Made by a program: the position numbers and the translations under genes. The notes below the pieces were generated by a model that saw only the letters and a list, made by a program, of their open reading frames with translations, was not told where the DNA came from and made no database searches. Positions 25,641-34,808 of a stretch of 52,806 nt of DNA are shown here, piece by piece; positions within the stretch are counted from its first letter, which is position 1, and the number at the start of each line of letters is the position of its first letter. Source of the stretch: Gammaproteobacteria bacterium (lineage in GTDB: Bacteria > Pseudomonadota > Gammaproteobacteria > Pseudomonadales > Azotimanducaceae); contig JAPOVY010000020.1 in NCBI GenBank assembly GCA_026707905.1, forward strand, positions 1 through 52,806, written 5' to 3'.

Positions 25641-26800
25641 CACACGTGGTTCTTAATCAGATCGGTCACGATCTCAACCATCTGGTCCGCCTCATCTGAC
25701 GTAATGTTGAGAGGTGGGAGCAGGCGCACGACTGTGTCTGTCGTGACATTCATGAGAAGACCTTTGTCCATAGCCTGCATCACTAATTCCACGCATGGTT
25801 CGGTTAGTTCGATACCGATCATCATGCCTTTTCCACGGATTTCCTTGACGTTGTTGGAATCCGCGAGATTTTTCGCGAATGCGTCGCGCATGGCTTGTCC
25901 GGTTTGAGCGCCTTGTTCAATCACGCCGTTCTGAAGCTCAGCGATCGTGGCATTTGCGGCCGCGCATGCCAATGGATTTCCGCCGAAGGTGCTCGCGTGA
26001 GTACCTGCGACAAGTGTTTCCGCAGCTACGCCACGAGCGAGACAAGCACCTATCGGTACGCCATTCGCTAGTCCTTTAGCAAGCGTTACAACATCAGGCA
26101 GTATGGCACTATGTTGAAATGCAAAGTATTTCCCAGTACGGCCGTTGCCCGTTTGTACTTCGTCAAGCATGAGCAACATATCGTTCGCGTCGCAAACACG
26201 GCGTAGTTCCTCTAGATAGTTGTCTGCCGGTACGTGGACACCACCTTCACCAAGAATCGGTTCGACGAGAATGGCTACGACATTGGGATCTTGTGCTCGT
26301 TTTTCAATAGCGACAACATCGTTAAAAGGAATGTGCTCAAAGCCTTGCGGAAGTGGATCGAAACCCGCGCGTACTTTTTCCTGACCTGTCGCGGTCAGAG
26401 TAGCTAAGGTTCGGCCGTGGAAGCTACCTTCGATGACGAGAGTGGTTGGAACTGTGACACCCCGGTCGTTGCCGTACTTCCGCGCGAGCTTTAGGGCGGC
26501 TTCATTCGATTCTGCGCCTGAATTACAGAAAAACACGTTGTCCATACCACTGATTTCGCACAACGTCGTGGCTAGTTTCTCCTGCTCAGGGATACCGTAG
26601 AGATTCGACGTGTGAATCAAGGTTTGAGCTTGAGTCGCTAGCGCTTCCGCAACCTTGGGGTGCGCATGTCCTAGCACACACACCGCGATACCCGACAAGC
26701 CATCGAGAAACCGTCGCCCGTCATCAGCCGTCAAGTAAGTACCGTCGCCACTCACGAACGTAACGGGATAGCGGTTGTAGGTTGGCATGATGCTAGTCAT
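25640..26800 (-). CDS. argD: acetylornithine aminotransferase
   Basis: A 386-residue class III PLP aminotransferase making N-acetylornithine from the semialdehyde (often also succinyldiaminopimelate in lysine synthesis). Marks are TYLTADDGRRFLDGLSG near 21-37, FFCNSGAESNEAALKLARK near 94, the Asp of LMLDEVQTG near 215, and the PLP lysine in TLAKGLANGVPIGA near 242. The ATG at 26800 has AAAGG about 10 bases upstream and is preferred over ATG 26788. It is the promoter-proximal gene of argD-argF, and a strong intrinsic terminator just upstream separates it from the C-S lyase gene. Confidence 0.94.
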   Translation of the reverse strand: MTSIMPTYNRYPVTFVSGDGTYLTADDGRRFLDGLSGIAVCVLGHAHPKVAEALATQAQTLIHTSNLYGIPEQEKLATTLCEISGMDNVFFCNSGAESNEAALKLARKYGNDRGVTVPTTLVIEGSFHGRTLATLTATGQEKVRAGFDPLPQGFEHIPFNDVVAIEKRAQDPNVVAILVEPILGEGGVHVPADNYLEELRRVCDANDMLLMLDEVQTGNGRTGKYFAFQHSAILPDVVTLAKGLANGVPIGACLARGVAAETLVAGTHASTFGGNPLACAAANATIAELQNGVIEQGAQTGQAMRDAFAKNLADSNNVKEIRGKGMMIGIELTEPCVELVMQAMDKGLLMNVTTDTVVRLLPPLNITSDEADQMVEIVTDLIKNHV

Positions 26801-26830
26801 TGGACGATACCTTTACAGTCCTTGTGCACG

Positions 26831-26866
26831 CAAAAACAAAAAAGTAGCCGTGCGGCTACTTCATGA
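26831..26866 (-). terminator. intrinsic terminator of the PatB-like gene
   Basis: AAGTAGCCG (26842-26850) and CGGCTACTT (26853-26861) form a 9-bp stem with a 2-base loop. On the minus strand the stem is followed by TTTTTGTTTTTG (26842 down to 26831). It sits 40-75 bases after the stop of the upstream minus-strand gene and just before argD, so it ends that transcript. Confidence 0.9.
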
Positions 26867-26906
26867 AGCGGGATAGTTTAAGCAGATACAGCGAAAGGTC
26901 AAAGCG

Positions 26907-28067
26907 CTAATCAGCAACGGGTGCACAGGCCGATGCAGTTTCGAGTCGACTTATCCCGCGTTGAAGCACGGATTGCGGTGTGGCGAAATTAAAACGGACA
27001 AAGCCAGGTGCGCCGAACTCGACACCGTCAGAGAATCCGAGACCGTGTGCCTCGAAATAGGCTGCGTGGTCTCGGACTGGTATCTCTCGAGCGTCAATCC
27101 AACCGAGATGCGTACCTTCGATGGGTGCCATGGAAAGATTGGGTAACTTGCTAACGGAAGCCGTTAGAAGGTCGCGATTTGCGCGAAGGTAGTTCTGTAG
27201 CTCAACTAGCCACGTTGTATCGTCACCGTAAGCTGCGATGGCAGCAGCATAGGCTAATGGCGAAACGCTGCCCATCCATCCACTTTTCGCATCATCGAAG
27301 CGTTCTCGAAGATCAGGATTGCGTATGACTGCAAACGCGCTTTGTAATCCCGCGATGTTGTAGCTCTTCGTATGTGAAATAAGTGTGATCGTGTTATCGT
27401 CGACTTCATCACCAAGCGTTGCAAGCGGGATGTGATCTAAATCCGGTTCGAGACAAATCCCCCAGTGGATTTCATCACTCACGATGACGGTATTGGTACG
27501 AAGACAGATTTCCGCGAATGTACTTAGTTCGTCACGCGTGTAGATGCGACCGGTCGGGTTTTGTGGGTTGGACAGCATGACCGTACGAGACGATTTGATG
27601 CGCGTCTTCGCTTCGATATCGTCGAAGTCCATGACCCATCGATCGTCGTGCAATTGCAATTGCGACCTGATTTGCTTGCGATGATTAATCGAAGCGGTCT
27701 TTAGAAAAGGCGGATAGATCGGTGTCATGACGACTGACGCATCGCCATCGTCACCGACGCAACGAACGGCTGCGTTTAAACCAGGTACAAGTGATGTGAT
27801 CGGGACAAGCCAGTCAGGATGGATTCGCCAACCGTAGCGTCGTGCAGCCCAATCAATAAATAGCCCAACGAGCTCTTCAGGTAGTTCGGTGTACCCAATG
27901 ACCGGGTGTTCAAGACGCTTGCGAATCGCGTCGAGAATGAACTCCGGTGTTGAGAAGTCCATATCGGCCACCCAGAACGGCAGGATATCCCGCTCCCCGT
28001 ACTTCACCCACTTGGAACTGGAGGAGACACGTCGATCGTAGACCGTATCAAAATCGAAAACACGCAT
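26907..28067 (-). CDS. PatB/MalY-type PLP-dependent C-S lyase or aminotransferase
   Basis: A 386-residue fold-type I PLP enzyme. The N-terminus (FDFDTVYDRR..SSKWVKYG, then LPFWVADMDF) is diagnostic of the MalY/PatB cystathionine beta-lyase group. Later marks are SNPQNPTGRIYTRDEL near 165, VIVSDEIHWGI near 193 and the PLP lysine in LISHTKSYNIAGLQ near 228. The group cleaves C-S bonds in cystathionine and cysteine conjugates. I chose ATG 28067 because AAGGAAC lies 8 bases upstream and the family starts here; the longer start at 28112 has no ribosome site. It is followed by a strong terminator, and the CaiB fusion gene ends about 160 bases upstream. Confidence 0.9.
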   Translation of the reverse strand: MRVFDFDTVYDRRVSSSSKWVKYGERDILPFWVADMDFSTPEFILDAIRKRLEHPVIGYTELPEELVGLFIDWAARRYGWRIHPDWLVPITSLVPGLNAAVRCVGDDGDASVVMTPIYPPFLKTASINHRKQIRSQLQLHDDRWVMDFDDIEAKTRIKSSRTVMLSNPQNPTGRIYTRDELSTFAEICLRTNTVIVSDEIHWGICLEPDLDHIPLATLGDEVDDNTITLISHTKSYNIAGLQSAFAVIRNPDLRERFDDAKSGWMGSVSPLAYAAAIAAYGDDTTWLVELQNYLRANRDLLTASVSKLPNLSMAPIEGTHLGWIDAREIPVRDHAAYFEAHGLGFSDGVEFGAPGFVRFNFATPQSVLQRGISRLETASACAPVAD

Positions 28068-28229
28068 ATCTTGTTCCTTCGAGCTTGTATTCAAATCGAA
28101 CTGTCCGAACAATGTGATTTAAGCATGGTTACGGCATTGGGACATGTACGCAAGTAATTCGTTTCGTGGTATTCGTCCAAATAGGTCTCGAAATGCGTTT
28201 TCGTGGAAACGCGGCTGAATGGAAGAAGG

Positions 28230-30650
28230 TTAGTTAGCGAGACGTTCGTCGAGTGTGCCAGTAAGGTCCTGTTCGACAAGCTTCCGATAGGTGACCGCGT
28301 CCATTCCTAGCTCGGTTTCAAACACTTCCTGACTATGCTGACCGACACAAGGCGCTGGTCGGATCGGGGGTGTGCCCAACGTCGAAAATCGAAACGGTCG
28401 ACCGGGCATCCAGTTGCTACCCGCTTCCGGATGATGCACCTCTTCGATGAAACCTGCATCGAGAAGCGCTTGATCGGGTTTGCTATATAGCTCGATAAGC
28501 GGTACAACCCGCGATGCGCAGATACCTACGTCCCGCAACTGGGTTGCTAGTTCCTCTGCATTCTTGTCAAGAACCCACTCTGAAAGGACTTCGTCGATCT
28601 CCGTCTCTCTAGACTTCCGATTCGCTTCGAGTTGCATCGCCGGATCCATTAGGCGACTGTCTGCTACTAGTCTGACAAGCGCGGTCCACATATCGTCGGT
28701 TTCGACCGCGATTGCTACCCAATCCTGTTCCGCTGCCTTATACATGTTGTGCGGAGCGTGTTTAAGGTGCCGATTACCTCCCGGTGAAGGGATTTCGCCG
28801 CATGCGTCATACTCAATAACAGCGTCACCAATGACTGAGGAGACGGCTTCCATCATCGACAAGTCAACCCGTTGTGGCTCGCCGGTACGATCTCGATGCT
28901 GTAGCGCCGCCATGATTGTCGCAACAAGAAAATAACCGCTAATAGGATCTGGGTACAACCCACCCGTATTCATACCCAAATCGCCGTCGTAGCCGTGAAT
29001 CGAAGACAGTCCCGCCATGGGTTCGGTCGTCGCGCCATTTGCAGGATAGTGGCTATACGGTCCAGATTCGCCGTATCCAGAGATGGACGCCCAGATCATG
29101 CCCGGTCTCACTTCGTGGAGTCGTTCAAGCGTAACGCCCCAACGAGGCAATACAGATGGTCGGAAATTGTCGATGAGGATGTCGAACTTCGGAATCAACT
29201 CCCAGAGGATTTCCTGACCTTTCGGATGTGTCAGGTCAAGATCGATTTCTCGTTTATGTAAGTTCACTGAGTTATAGTGCCCTTGTGTGTTCGGCACATG
29301 TTGCGTGATCGATTCGTTTCGTACACCGGCGGGTACAACATTACTTATGCGGCGAAACGCATCTGGGTGTTTTATTGATGCAACTTGCACGACGTCCGCA
29401 CCCAGCAATGCCAATAGTTCCGTCGCGAACGTACCGGACCAAGCTTGTCCGAAACTCAATACGCGGACACCAGTGAGTGGACCTTCAGAATACGATCGAA
29501 TAGCTTGGGATCGTGGCGACTCCTCTAGGTTTCGCTCAACGTCGGTTAGCGAATGAGCGCCTAATCTAGGGGCGGGACTGTGAACCGCCCATGGCGACGG
29601 ATGTAACTTTGCTGGCGCGCCAGATACTCTGACTTTCTTACCTGCGATCGCGGTCTCAGCGAAATATCCACGAGCGAGTAGATGTTTGTTTGATACCAAA
29701 TCATCGATGTCTTGTACGACACCTATGACGCAGCGTAACTCAGCTAATGCATGAAACACCGGCCATCGCTGTAACTTGGGCAGCGACTCGGCGAGTCCGT
29801 GCACCACGTCTCGGAGATCTTGCGAGTGACGCCCGATGTCAGGAATGAGTTCTGGTCTTTTACCTTGCTCCGGTAGGCCGCAGACGTTCATTGCATCAGT
29901 CCAGTTGTGAAAATCCGCCAAGCCTAGATTCATACGCCCGTCAGCTAGATGCCACAGCGGTCCAGATGAACCACGAGGTCTACCACCGCCAGGACCACGA
30001 TTTGCAGTTCGGCCGTGATATACACCAGCGACACCCCAGGGGTGAACTGTCAACGCATATGCCTCAAGTTCGCTGACGTCGACCCGTTCCGGCGCAGATT
30101 GTGAATCGCGACACCTAAGCGCAGATGCTGCGGCGATAGAGCCCATGACGCCACCGACGATCCCGTTTTGGTTGCGTGACATTGCTAGAGGAGGTTCGTC
30201 TCGGTAGCCGTTGATCGACGCCCAACCGCTGTGTGAACTAAGCGTAAGGTTGTTTCCCTGTTTTCCTTGTAAGGGACCGTGCAAGCCGTACGCAGTAACG
30301 CAGAGATGGACTGCGTCATTCTGCATTGCTGCTTCTATATCCGTGAGGTACTCGGTGTCGAACGAAGTCGTTACGACTATGTCTGCAGCTCGGAGTAATT
30401 CGTTACGTTCATCGTCAGTTGTTACAACAACAGACCGCTTGTTCCAATTGACGTACGCGTGGATAACGCTACTTTCGGAACGATCCGAGGTGTTGGTGAA
30501 CGGTGGTTCGCTCCGACACGGGTGCCCTTCTGGCGGCTCAACAAGGATGACGTCGGCGCCGAAGTCACCGAACAAACGTGCCGCGAACGCACCTGAAAAC
30601 CTGGTCGATAGATCAATTACGCGTAATCCTTCGAATGGCTTTGTGAGCAT
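28230..30650 (-). CDS. tandem CaiB/BaiF (class III) CoA-transferase fusion
   Basis: An 806-residue protein with two complete family III CoA-transferase units, each normally a 380-430-residue protein. Unit 1 begins LTKPFEGLRVIDLSTRFSG at residue 2 with FGADVILVEPP. Unit 2 begins GPLTGVRVLSFGQAWSG near 395 with LGADVVQVASIKHPDAF and the INLHKREIDLDL-like nucleotide-binding segment (here VNLHKREIDLDL). Helix segments ERVDVSELEAY and QRVDLSMMEAV occur at equivalent places in the halves. These enzymes move CoA between carboxylic acids as interlocked dimers, and a fusion could supply both rings in one chain. ATG 30650 is chosen over an upstream GTG (30674); ribosome sites are weak. The substrates are unknown. 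Confidence 0.88.
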   Translation of the reverse strand: MLTKPFEGLRVIDLSTRFSGAFAARLFGDFGADVILVEPPEGHPCRSEPPFTNTSDRSESSVIHAYVNWNKRSVVVTTDDERNELLRAADIVVTTSFDTEYLTDIEAAMQNDAVHLCVTAYGLHGPLQGKQGNNLTLSSHSGWASINGYRDEPPLAMSRNQNGIVGGVMGSIAAASALRCRDSQSAPERVDVSELEAYALTVHPWGVAGVYHGRTANRGPGGGRPRGSSGPLWHLADGRMNLGLADFHNWTDAMNVCGLPEQGKRPELIPDIGRHSQDLRDVVHGLAESLPKLQRWPVFHALAELRCVIGVVQDIDDLVSNKHLLARGYFAETAIAGKKVRVSGAPAKLHPSPWAVHSPAPRLGAHSLTDVERNLEESPRSQAIRSYSEGPLTGVRVLSFGQAWSGTFATELLALLGADVVQVASIKHPDAFRRISNVVPAGVRNESITQHVPNTQGHYNSVNLHKREIDLDLTHPKGQEILWELIPKFDILIDNFRPSVLPRWGVTLERLHEVRPGMIWASISGYGESGPYSHYPANGATTEPMAGLSSIHGYDGDLGMNTGGLYPDPISGYFLVATIMAALQHRDRTGEPQRVDLSMMEAVSSVIGDAVIEYDACGEIPSPGGNRHLKHAPHNMYKAAEQDWVAIAVETDDMWTALVRLVADSRLMDPAMQLEANRKSRETEIDEVLSEWVLDKNAEELATQLRDVGICASRVVPLIELYSKPDQALLDAGFIEEVHHPEAGSNWMPGRPFRFSTLGTPPIRPAPCVGQHSQEVFETELGMDAVTYRKLVEQDLTGTLDERLAN

Positions 30651-31014
30651 GTATTGAAGTGCGCTTCTTAACACGAATGTTCAATTGATTATCGCACGGG
30701 TGTATTTCTACATACGGTAAATCCAAATTGTTAAGAGATCACAAGCGCCGTGTACTCGGTTCGGGTTTGATCGAAATCAGATACGGTCTCGAGATTCCGC
30801 GTTGTCGATGCGCCGGCCGCGCTGACTCGAGCTAGCAGGGCGTAGCCGTTACACAACCGTTATCTCAAAATAAGAAGAGTGGCATTAGTCGTGTACATGC
30901 CACGTGATTTTGGCGTGCTGGACTGTACCGAAGGGCAAGAATCCGATATCCGAGTTGCGAGAGGCTTTATTTGTTCACGTGGCGCGTCTGCCGTGGTCCT
31001 CGACACAATTCAGT
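30651..31014. other. 364-base intergenic stretch without a convincing gene
   Basis: Lies between the end of hipA and the start of the CaiB fusion on the minus strand. It should hold the promoter of the CaiB gene. A 62-codon GTG-started frame on the plus strand (30879-31067) runs into the hipA end and has no recognisable features. No tRNA or strong terminator is visible. Confidence 0.45.
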
Positions 31015-32274
31015 TTAGAGTTCTCTCGATGAAGCTAGCGTGGTTCCGACGCGTATTCGCGACATAGTTCCAACATCCCAGCCTCGAGCAAATCGGTCCC
31101 AATCAGCCACAGCAAGAGCGACACGTTCGATTACCTGAGCGGACTCGTTACTTGTCAGATCGGCGCTCTTCCCAAGTGTCAAAAGATCCTCGTTAGCAAT
31201 ACGCCGACCGCGGCCTAATACTGATGTCAAGTGTTCGCCACCCGGTCCCGAAGAAAAAGTAAGGTCGTATGCGGGTGCAAGCTTCCATTCGCCACTCGGT
31301 GACATTAGAAAAGTGAACTGACGTGCGTGATCGTCCCGATTGTGGGCGAGGACATTGAAGACTGCCAGTGTGAACATTGCGATGACTTCTCGTCGATCAT
31401 GGGTCAGCGCGCGTGTAAGCGCGATTAAATCGCGGTAGTCGAGTGATGGCAATCGAAAGTCAGCATAGAGCAACCCGCTCGCCGAATGAGCGTGTAGGCG
31501 TTTGGTTCCAGCCCGATCAAATCGCTGTGAGACGAAGTAGCTGATACCGTCGACGCCCGAAATCAATCGTGTATTCGGCACCCGCACACCTGCGGTTTGT
31601 GCCATTTCGGCGTAGGCTCTTTCGATATTGGCCGCATCGATCGGATCATCTATTCCTCGAAATTTCACGAGGTAGTGTTGGTGTGTTCCGCTCTCGATTG
31701 TCGATCCGTAGATCGCGTCATCGTACGCATCGATAGCGACCATGGCTTTCGGTCGAGCCCCGCCGGGAGATCCGCCCAGTTGTCCAAGCTCTGCAATGAC
31801 ATCAGATGCGTTACCTGCCAACACCTTGCGAGCATCACTAGCGAGAAGGTTTATATCGAGCTTGGTTCGAGTCTCGTGCCAAACATCGATGGCCGGTTCA
31901 TAGCATAGAGCACCAATTCCTCGATTGCCGACCCATGCGAGTCGGTCAAGAGGCGTCAACGTCGAAGGATCAATCCCGAGCTCATGAGCGCGTCGGTCCA
32001 CAAGCAATCTACCCCAACCGTCCGGTAGGCTATCGTGAAACACGCCATGTAGACCTTCGAATACGCCAATGTCATGTGGACGTATCGTTGCAGCGCCTAC
32101 CGGAACTCGGTGACGGATAGGCGAGATTTCCATACCGGCCGATCGGAAACTATCGGCGTACTCAAAATGAGCAACTCTGTTGATATAACCGAGTCGTCCG
32201 ACTGGTTGAACATAGTCGTCATTCCACCTCAGCGTGACGTTCAGTAGCTCGATTCGAGGTATGGTGTCGGTCAA
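31015..32274 (-). CDS. hipA: HipA-family serine/threonine kinase toxin
   Basis: A 419-residue toxin kinase; characterised HipA phosphorylates glutamyl-tRNA synthetase and causes growth arrest and persistence. The glycine-rich loop GGSPGGARPK at 167-176 contains Ser169, where E. coli HipA has its autophosphorylated Ser150. The catalytic segment HNRDDHARQF at 311-320 and the metal-binding APAYDL at 333-338 (Asp337) are intact, so it looks active. An N-terminal subdomain with HGVFHDSLPDGWG precedes the kinase. The start is TTG, overlapping the hipB stop as TTGA, which implies translational coupling to the antitoxin. Sequence alone does not identify its target. Confidence 0.92.
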   Translation of the reverse strand: MTDTIPRIELLNVTLRWNDDYVQPVGRLGYINRVAHFEYADSFRSAGMEISPIRHRVPVGAATIRPHDIGVFEGLHGVFHDSLPDGWGRLLVDRRAHELGIDPSTLTPLDRLAWVGNRGIGALCYEPAIDVWHETRTKLDINLLASDARKVLAGNASDVIAELGQLGGSPGGARPKAMVAIDAYDDAIYGSTIESGTHQHYLVKFRGIDDPIDAANIERAYAEMAQTAGVRVPNTRLISGVDGISYFVSQRFDRAGTKRLHAHSASGLLYADFRLPSLDYRDLIALTRALTHDRREVIAMFTLAVFNVLAHNRDDHARQFTFLMSPSGEWKLAPAYDLTFSSGPGGEHLTSVLGRGRRIANEDLLTLGKSADLTSNESAQVIERVALAVADWDRFARGWDVGTMSRIRVGTTLASSREL

Positions 32275-32576
32275 GTTAGACGGCCACGCTTGCGTACATT
32301 CGGTTTGGACACTAGCTCATCAAGCGTTGCCGCTTGGGTGTTCCGTTCTAACAGCCGTTCGAGACCTGCCTGCTCGTCGAGTGAGACCAATAATCGGATA
32401 AATGAAACGAGCGATATTGACCCGGAGCCTTCAAATTTCTTGAGTGTACCTAAAGGAACGCCAGATCGCGCTGCTAAACCAACCTGAGTTAAGTTTCGCG
32501 CCAATCGACGTTGTTTCAGACGATTTGCTAGATCTTCTGAGATTTCCGACGGTGATAGAATAGTGTATATATCCAT
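32271..32576 (-). CDS. hipB: HipB-like XRE-family antitoxin and repressor
   Basis: A 101-residue protein with a helix-turn-helix of the Cro/C1 (XRE) type at about 16-70: LANRLKQRRLARNLTQVGLA, then ARSGVPLGTLKKFEGSG. In hipBA systems HipB binds HipA, neutralises it and represses the shared promoter. An AGAGG sequence lies a few bases before the ATG at 32576. The antitoxin precedes the toxin with a 4-base overlap, the standard order. The C-terminal 25 residues (ATLDELVSKPNVRKRGRLT) are basic and probably flexible. The promoter region is very AT-rich and holds a perfect inverted repeat that could be its operator. Confidence 0.9.
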   Translation of the reverse strand: MDIYTILSPSEISEDLANRLKQRRLARNLTQVGLAARSGVPLGTLKKFEGSGSISLVSFIRLLVSLDEQAGLERLLERNTQAATLDELVSKPNVRKRGRLT

Positions 32577-32625
32577 ATCCTCTAATACCTTTTTATTTCT
32601 ATAGTAGATATTATTATATTCACTA

Positions 32626-32643
32626 ATAGATTTCTTAATCTAT
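32626..32643. promoter_or_regulatory. inverted repeat, candidate hipBA operator
   Basis: ATAGATT (32626-32632) and AATCTAT (32637-32643) form a perfect 7-bp inverted repeat with a 4-base spacer, 50-67 bases before the hipB ATG. A TATAAT sequence lies between it and the gene on the minus strand. Autoregulation through such repeats is normal for hipBA, although the sequence differs from the E. coli TATCC-N8-GGATA operator. The assignment is by position only. Confidence 0.5.
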
Positions 32644-32655
32644 CGTTATTGGTCT

Positions 32656-33462
32656 CTATACTCCGAGTATGTAAGCCATTTGAGCAAACGCCAGCGCGTT
32701 GGTGAGGGCATGCATTGCGATAGGCACCACGAGCGATCCACTCCTGTATCGTGCGATACCGAGCAAGATACCGAGTACCAGAACCTGTCCTAAGTCAAAT
32801 AGATCGTATTGCGCGTGTAGTGCAGTGAAGAACACGGCGGTGAGGATGATGGTACCTGTCACGCCCAGCTTGGATTGCGACCAACCGGGGAAGAGAAATC
32901 CGCGGAAGAGGGATTCCTCGAATAGCGGCGCTGCGATAACTGCGAGAATGAGTAGTGGGACAATGGCGGACGCCTTGAATAACTCAGACCACAGCTCGTG
33001 TACCGGAGGTCGATCGAGCAACATTCCGATCAACCCGAGTATGGCTACCGTTGCAACGGTGATTCCAAGCCAGATGAACAGTTCCTTAAGTTTTGGGCGA
33101 TAGATCGAGAGATATTCCCGCCACGACGATCCTTTCCGCCGTCCTGCAATGAGGAGAATCAGCAGCGTGCCAATCGCGGCTGAGACGAGCGTCGAGGCCA
33201 CAATGACGTTCGGATTAGTTGCGAGTGTCTCGACAGTCACTGATGCTGCGCTTTCGCCGCTGAACGCGATCGTCAAAGGAACAACCGTTAATGCTGATAA
33301 GAGCAAGTAGACCAGTAGAACAACAAGCCCCAAGCCAGCTGTCGCCCAAAACCCCCATGGTCGCCAACTCATGTCCCTTTCATTGTCTGGTTCTGGCGTT
33401 TTCATCGCGTGATCCCGTTTCTCGTAGCCGTATTTTGACGATTCAGACAGTTGGCTTGTCAT
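32656..33462 (-). CDS. CPBP-family intramembrane glutamic protease (CAAX protease-like)
   Basis: A 268-residue membrane protein with about eight hydrophobic segments after a 35-residue polar N-terminus. The catalytic motifs of the CPBP/Rce1 family are present: FEESLFRG with the Glu-Glu pair near 180, FTALHAQYD near 213 and IAMHALTNALAF near 245. Bacterial members are linked to peptide maturation and bacteriocin immunity, but many have no known substrate. ATG 33462 and ATG 33405 are both possible; neither has a good ribosome site. It lies 79 bases upstream of hipB on the same strand and may read into hipBA, although the AT-rich gap argues for a separate hipBA promoter. Confidence 0.88.
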   Translation of the reverse strand: MTSQLSESSKYGYEKRDHAMKTPEPDNERDMSWRPWGFWATAGLGLVVLLVYLLLSALTVVPLTIAFSGESAASVTVETLATNPNVIVASTLVSAAIGTLLILLIAGRRKGSSWREYLSIYRPKLKELFIWLGITVATVAILGLIGMLLDRPPVHELWSELFKASAIVPLLILAVIAAPLFEESLFRGFLFPGWSQSKLGVTGTIILTAVFFTALHAQYDLFDLGQVLVLGILLGIARYRSGSLVVPIAMHALTNALAFAQMAYILGV

Positions 33463-33697
33463 TAACTTATCGCAACACCAAGATCACGAGTTACTCTGTT
33501 GGGTAGCTAGTTTTTCGAGGTAGACCGGCAACGTCGGATCAGGTTTGAACAGGTGCAAGTGAGTATCACGTTAAAGTACGCTATTCTTTAGATCATACGA
33601 GTCGGCCAGTGCCATATATACCGCGTTATCTCGTCAGAAAGCTGACCTCAATCGCTAAACTTTCCATCTCTATTTCGCACCGTCAAACTAGGAACTC

Positions 33698-34042
33698 ATG
33701 AGCGAACCGACCGTCGAAAACACGATCCGTGGTCAGATTAACGACAACCCGATCCTTCTGTATATGAAAGGTTCGCCATCGGCTCCGCAGTGTGGCTTTT
33801 CATTGCGTACGGTACAGTGCCTTATTGATTGCGGTCAGCGTTTTGCATACGTTGACGTACTAAGCAACCCCGATATTCGCGCGACGTTGCCGCAGATCGC
33901 CGATTGGCCGACGTTCCCACAGCTGTACGTGGAAGGCGAGCTCGTTGGTGGTTGTGATATCGTCTCTGAGATGCATGAGAACGGTGAACTTAAGCCGCTG
34001 CTAGAAGAGGCAGCATCTAACGCTCAAGCATCAGCTGAGTAG
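33698..34042 (+). CDS. grxD: monothiol glutaredoxin GrxD
   Basis: A 114-residue glutaredoxin of the Grx4 type that binds a [2Fe-2S] cluster with glutathione and hands it to Fe-S proteins. The signature is CGFS with Cys32 (MKGSPSAPQCGFSLRTV), followed by the cis-Pro region WPTFPQLYVEGELVGGCDIV. AGGAA sits 4-8 bases before the ATG. The last 19 bases overlap the end of rnt on the other strand. Proximity of grxD and rnt to argG and argF is a gammaproteobacterial arrangement. Clients in this window could include the Fe-S proteins RnfB, RnfC, Nth and DinG. Confidence 0.96.
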   Translation: MSEPTVENTIRGQINDNPILLYMKGSPSAPQCGFSLRTVQCLIDCGQRFAYVDVLSNPDIRATLPQIADWPTFPQLYVEGELVGGCDIVSEMHENGELKPLLEEAASNAQASAE

Positions 34043-34623
34043 CTCGACCGGTTCACAATCTCGCAAAACACCCTTGCGGTGATCTCTGCGTCGTAGCTCG
34101 CGGAGTGTGCCGCGTCCGTATCAAAATCCATGCCGATTCGCCTCGCGGCTTCATGTAAGACCGTATGGCCTAACGCGACAGCGCTGAGCGAAGCCGTATC
34201 GATCACCGTAAACGGATGAAAGGGATTGCGGCCCACTTTATTCCGCGCGGCTGCTTCCACGATAAAACGATGGTCGAAATGGGCATTGTGACCCGTTAAC
34301 ACGGCGCGCTTACAGTCCGCGTCTTTCACTGCTTTTCGAATGATGCGGAAGCTCTCGCGTAATGCAGTTTCCTCGTCAACGCTTCCTCGGTCCGAGTCAG
34401 CAGGATCGATTTGTGTGAGCTCGATAGACTTTTCAGTAACCGTAGTTGCTGGATGTGGCTCGATGTTCCAGGTGTGGATCGCGTCGGGCGACAGTCGATC
34501 ATGTTCCCACTTTGGTAATACAACGGCTAGCTCAAGCAGCGCATGTTGAGTAGGATCGACGCCTCCCGTTTCAACATCGATGACGACCGGAAGAAAAGCG
34601 CGGAATCGATCATTTAGGTTCAC
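34024..34623 (-). CDS. rnt: ribonuclease T
   Basis: A 199-residue DEDDh 3'-5' exoribonuclease that trims tRNA and other stable RNA 3' ends and removes the terminal A of tRNA CCA. Exo I is IDVETGGVDPTQHALLELA with Asp16 and Glu18, Exo II is HNAHFDHRF near 115, and Exo III is HSASYDAEITARVF with the catalytic His and Asp near 175. Length is normal (E. coli 215), with a shorter C-terminus. It converges on grxD with a 19-base overlap and is divergent from argG. Confidence 0.95.
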   Translation of the reverse strand: MNLNDRFRAFLPVVIDVETGGVDPTQHALLELAVVLPKWEHDRLSPDAIHTWNIEPHPATTVTEKSIELTQIDPADSDRGSVDEETALRESFRIIRKAVKDADCKRAVLTGHNAHFDHRFIVEAAARNKVGRNPFHPFTVIDTASLSAVALGHTVLHEAARRIGMDFDTDAAHSASYDAEITARVFCEIVNRSSYSADA

Positions 34624-34808
34624 GGTACGAGCCGTTCGTGAGAGGGATTGTGCGTTAGACGGGCAACAGGCGTCTTTTCATCTCGGTTCCGTGCCACACA
34701 GAGCTGACAAACGGGTCAGTGGAGTAGCACGCACTACCGAAGCATACATAGATTTACGTGCTCTTGAGCGCACACCGAACTTACCGGGGATCGATCGCGA
34801 AACCTACA

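Noticed and set aside
30879-31067. 62-codon plus-strand frame in the gap before the CaiB gene
   Set aside because: GTG start, runs antisense into the end of hipA, and resembles no known protein; not enough to call a gene.
32577-32655. AT-rich stretch as a possible replication origin or attachment site
   Set aside because: It is only about 80 bases, has no DnaA-box cluster, no integrase and no flanking direct repeats; a hipBA promoter explains it.
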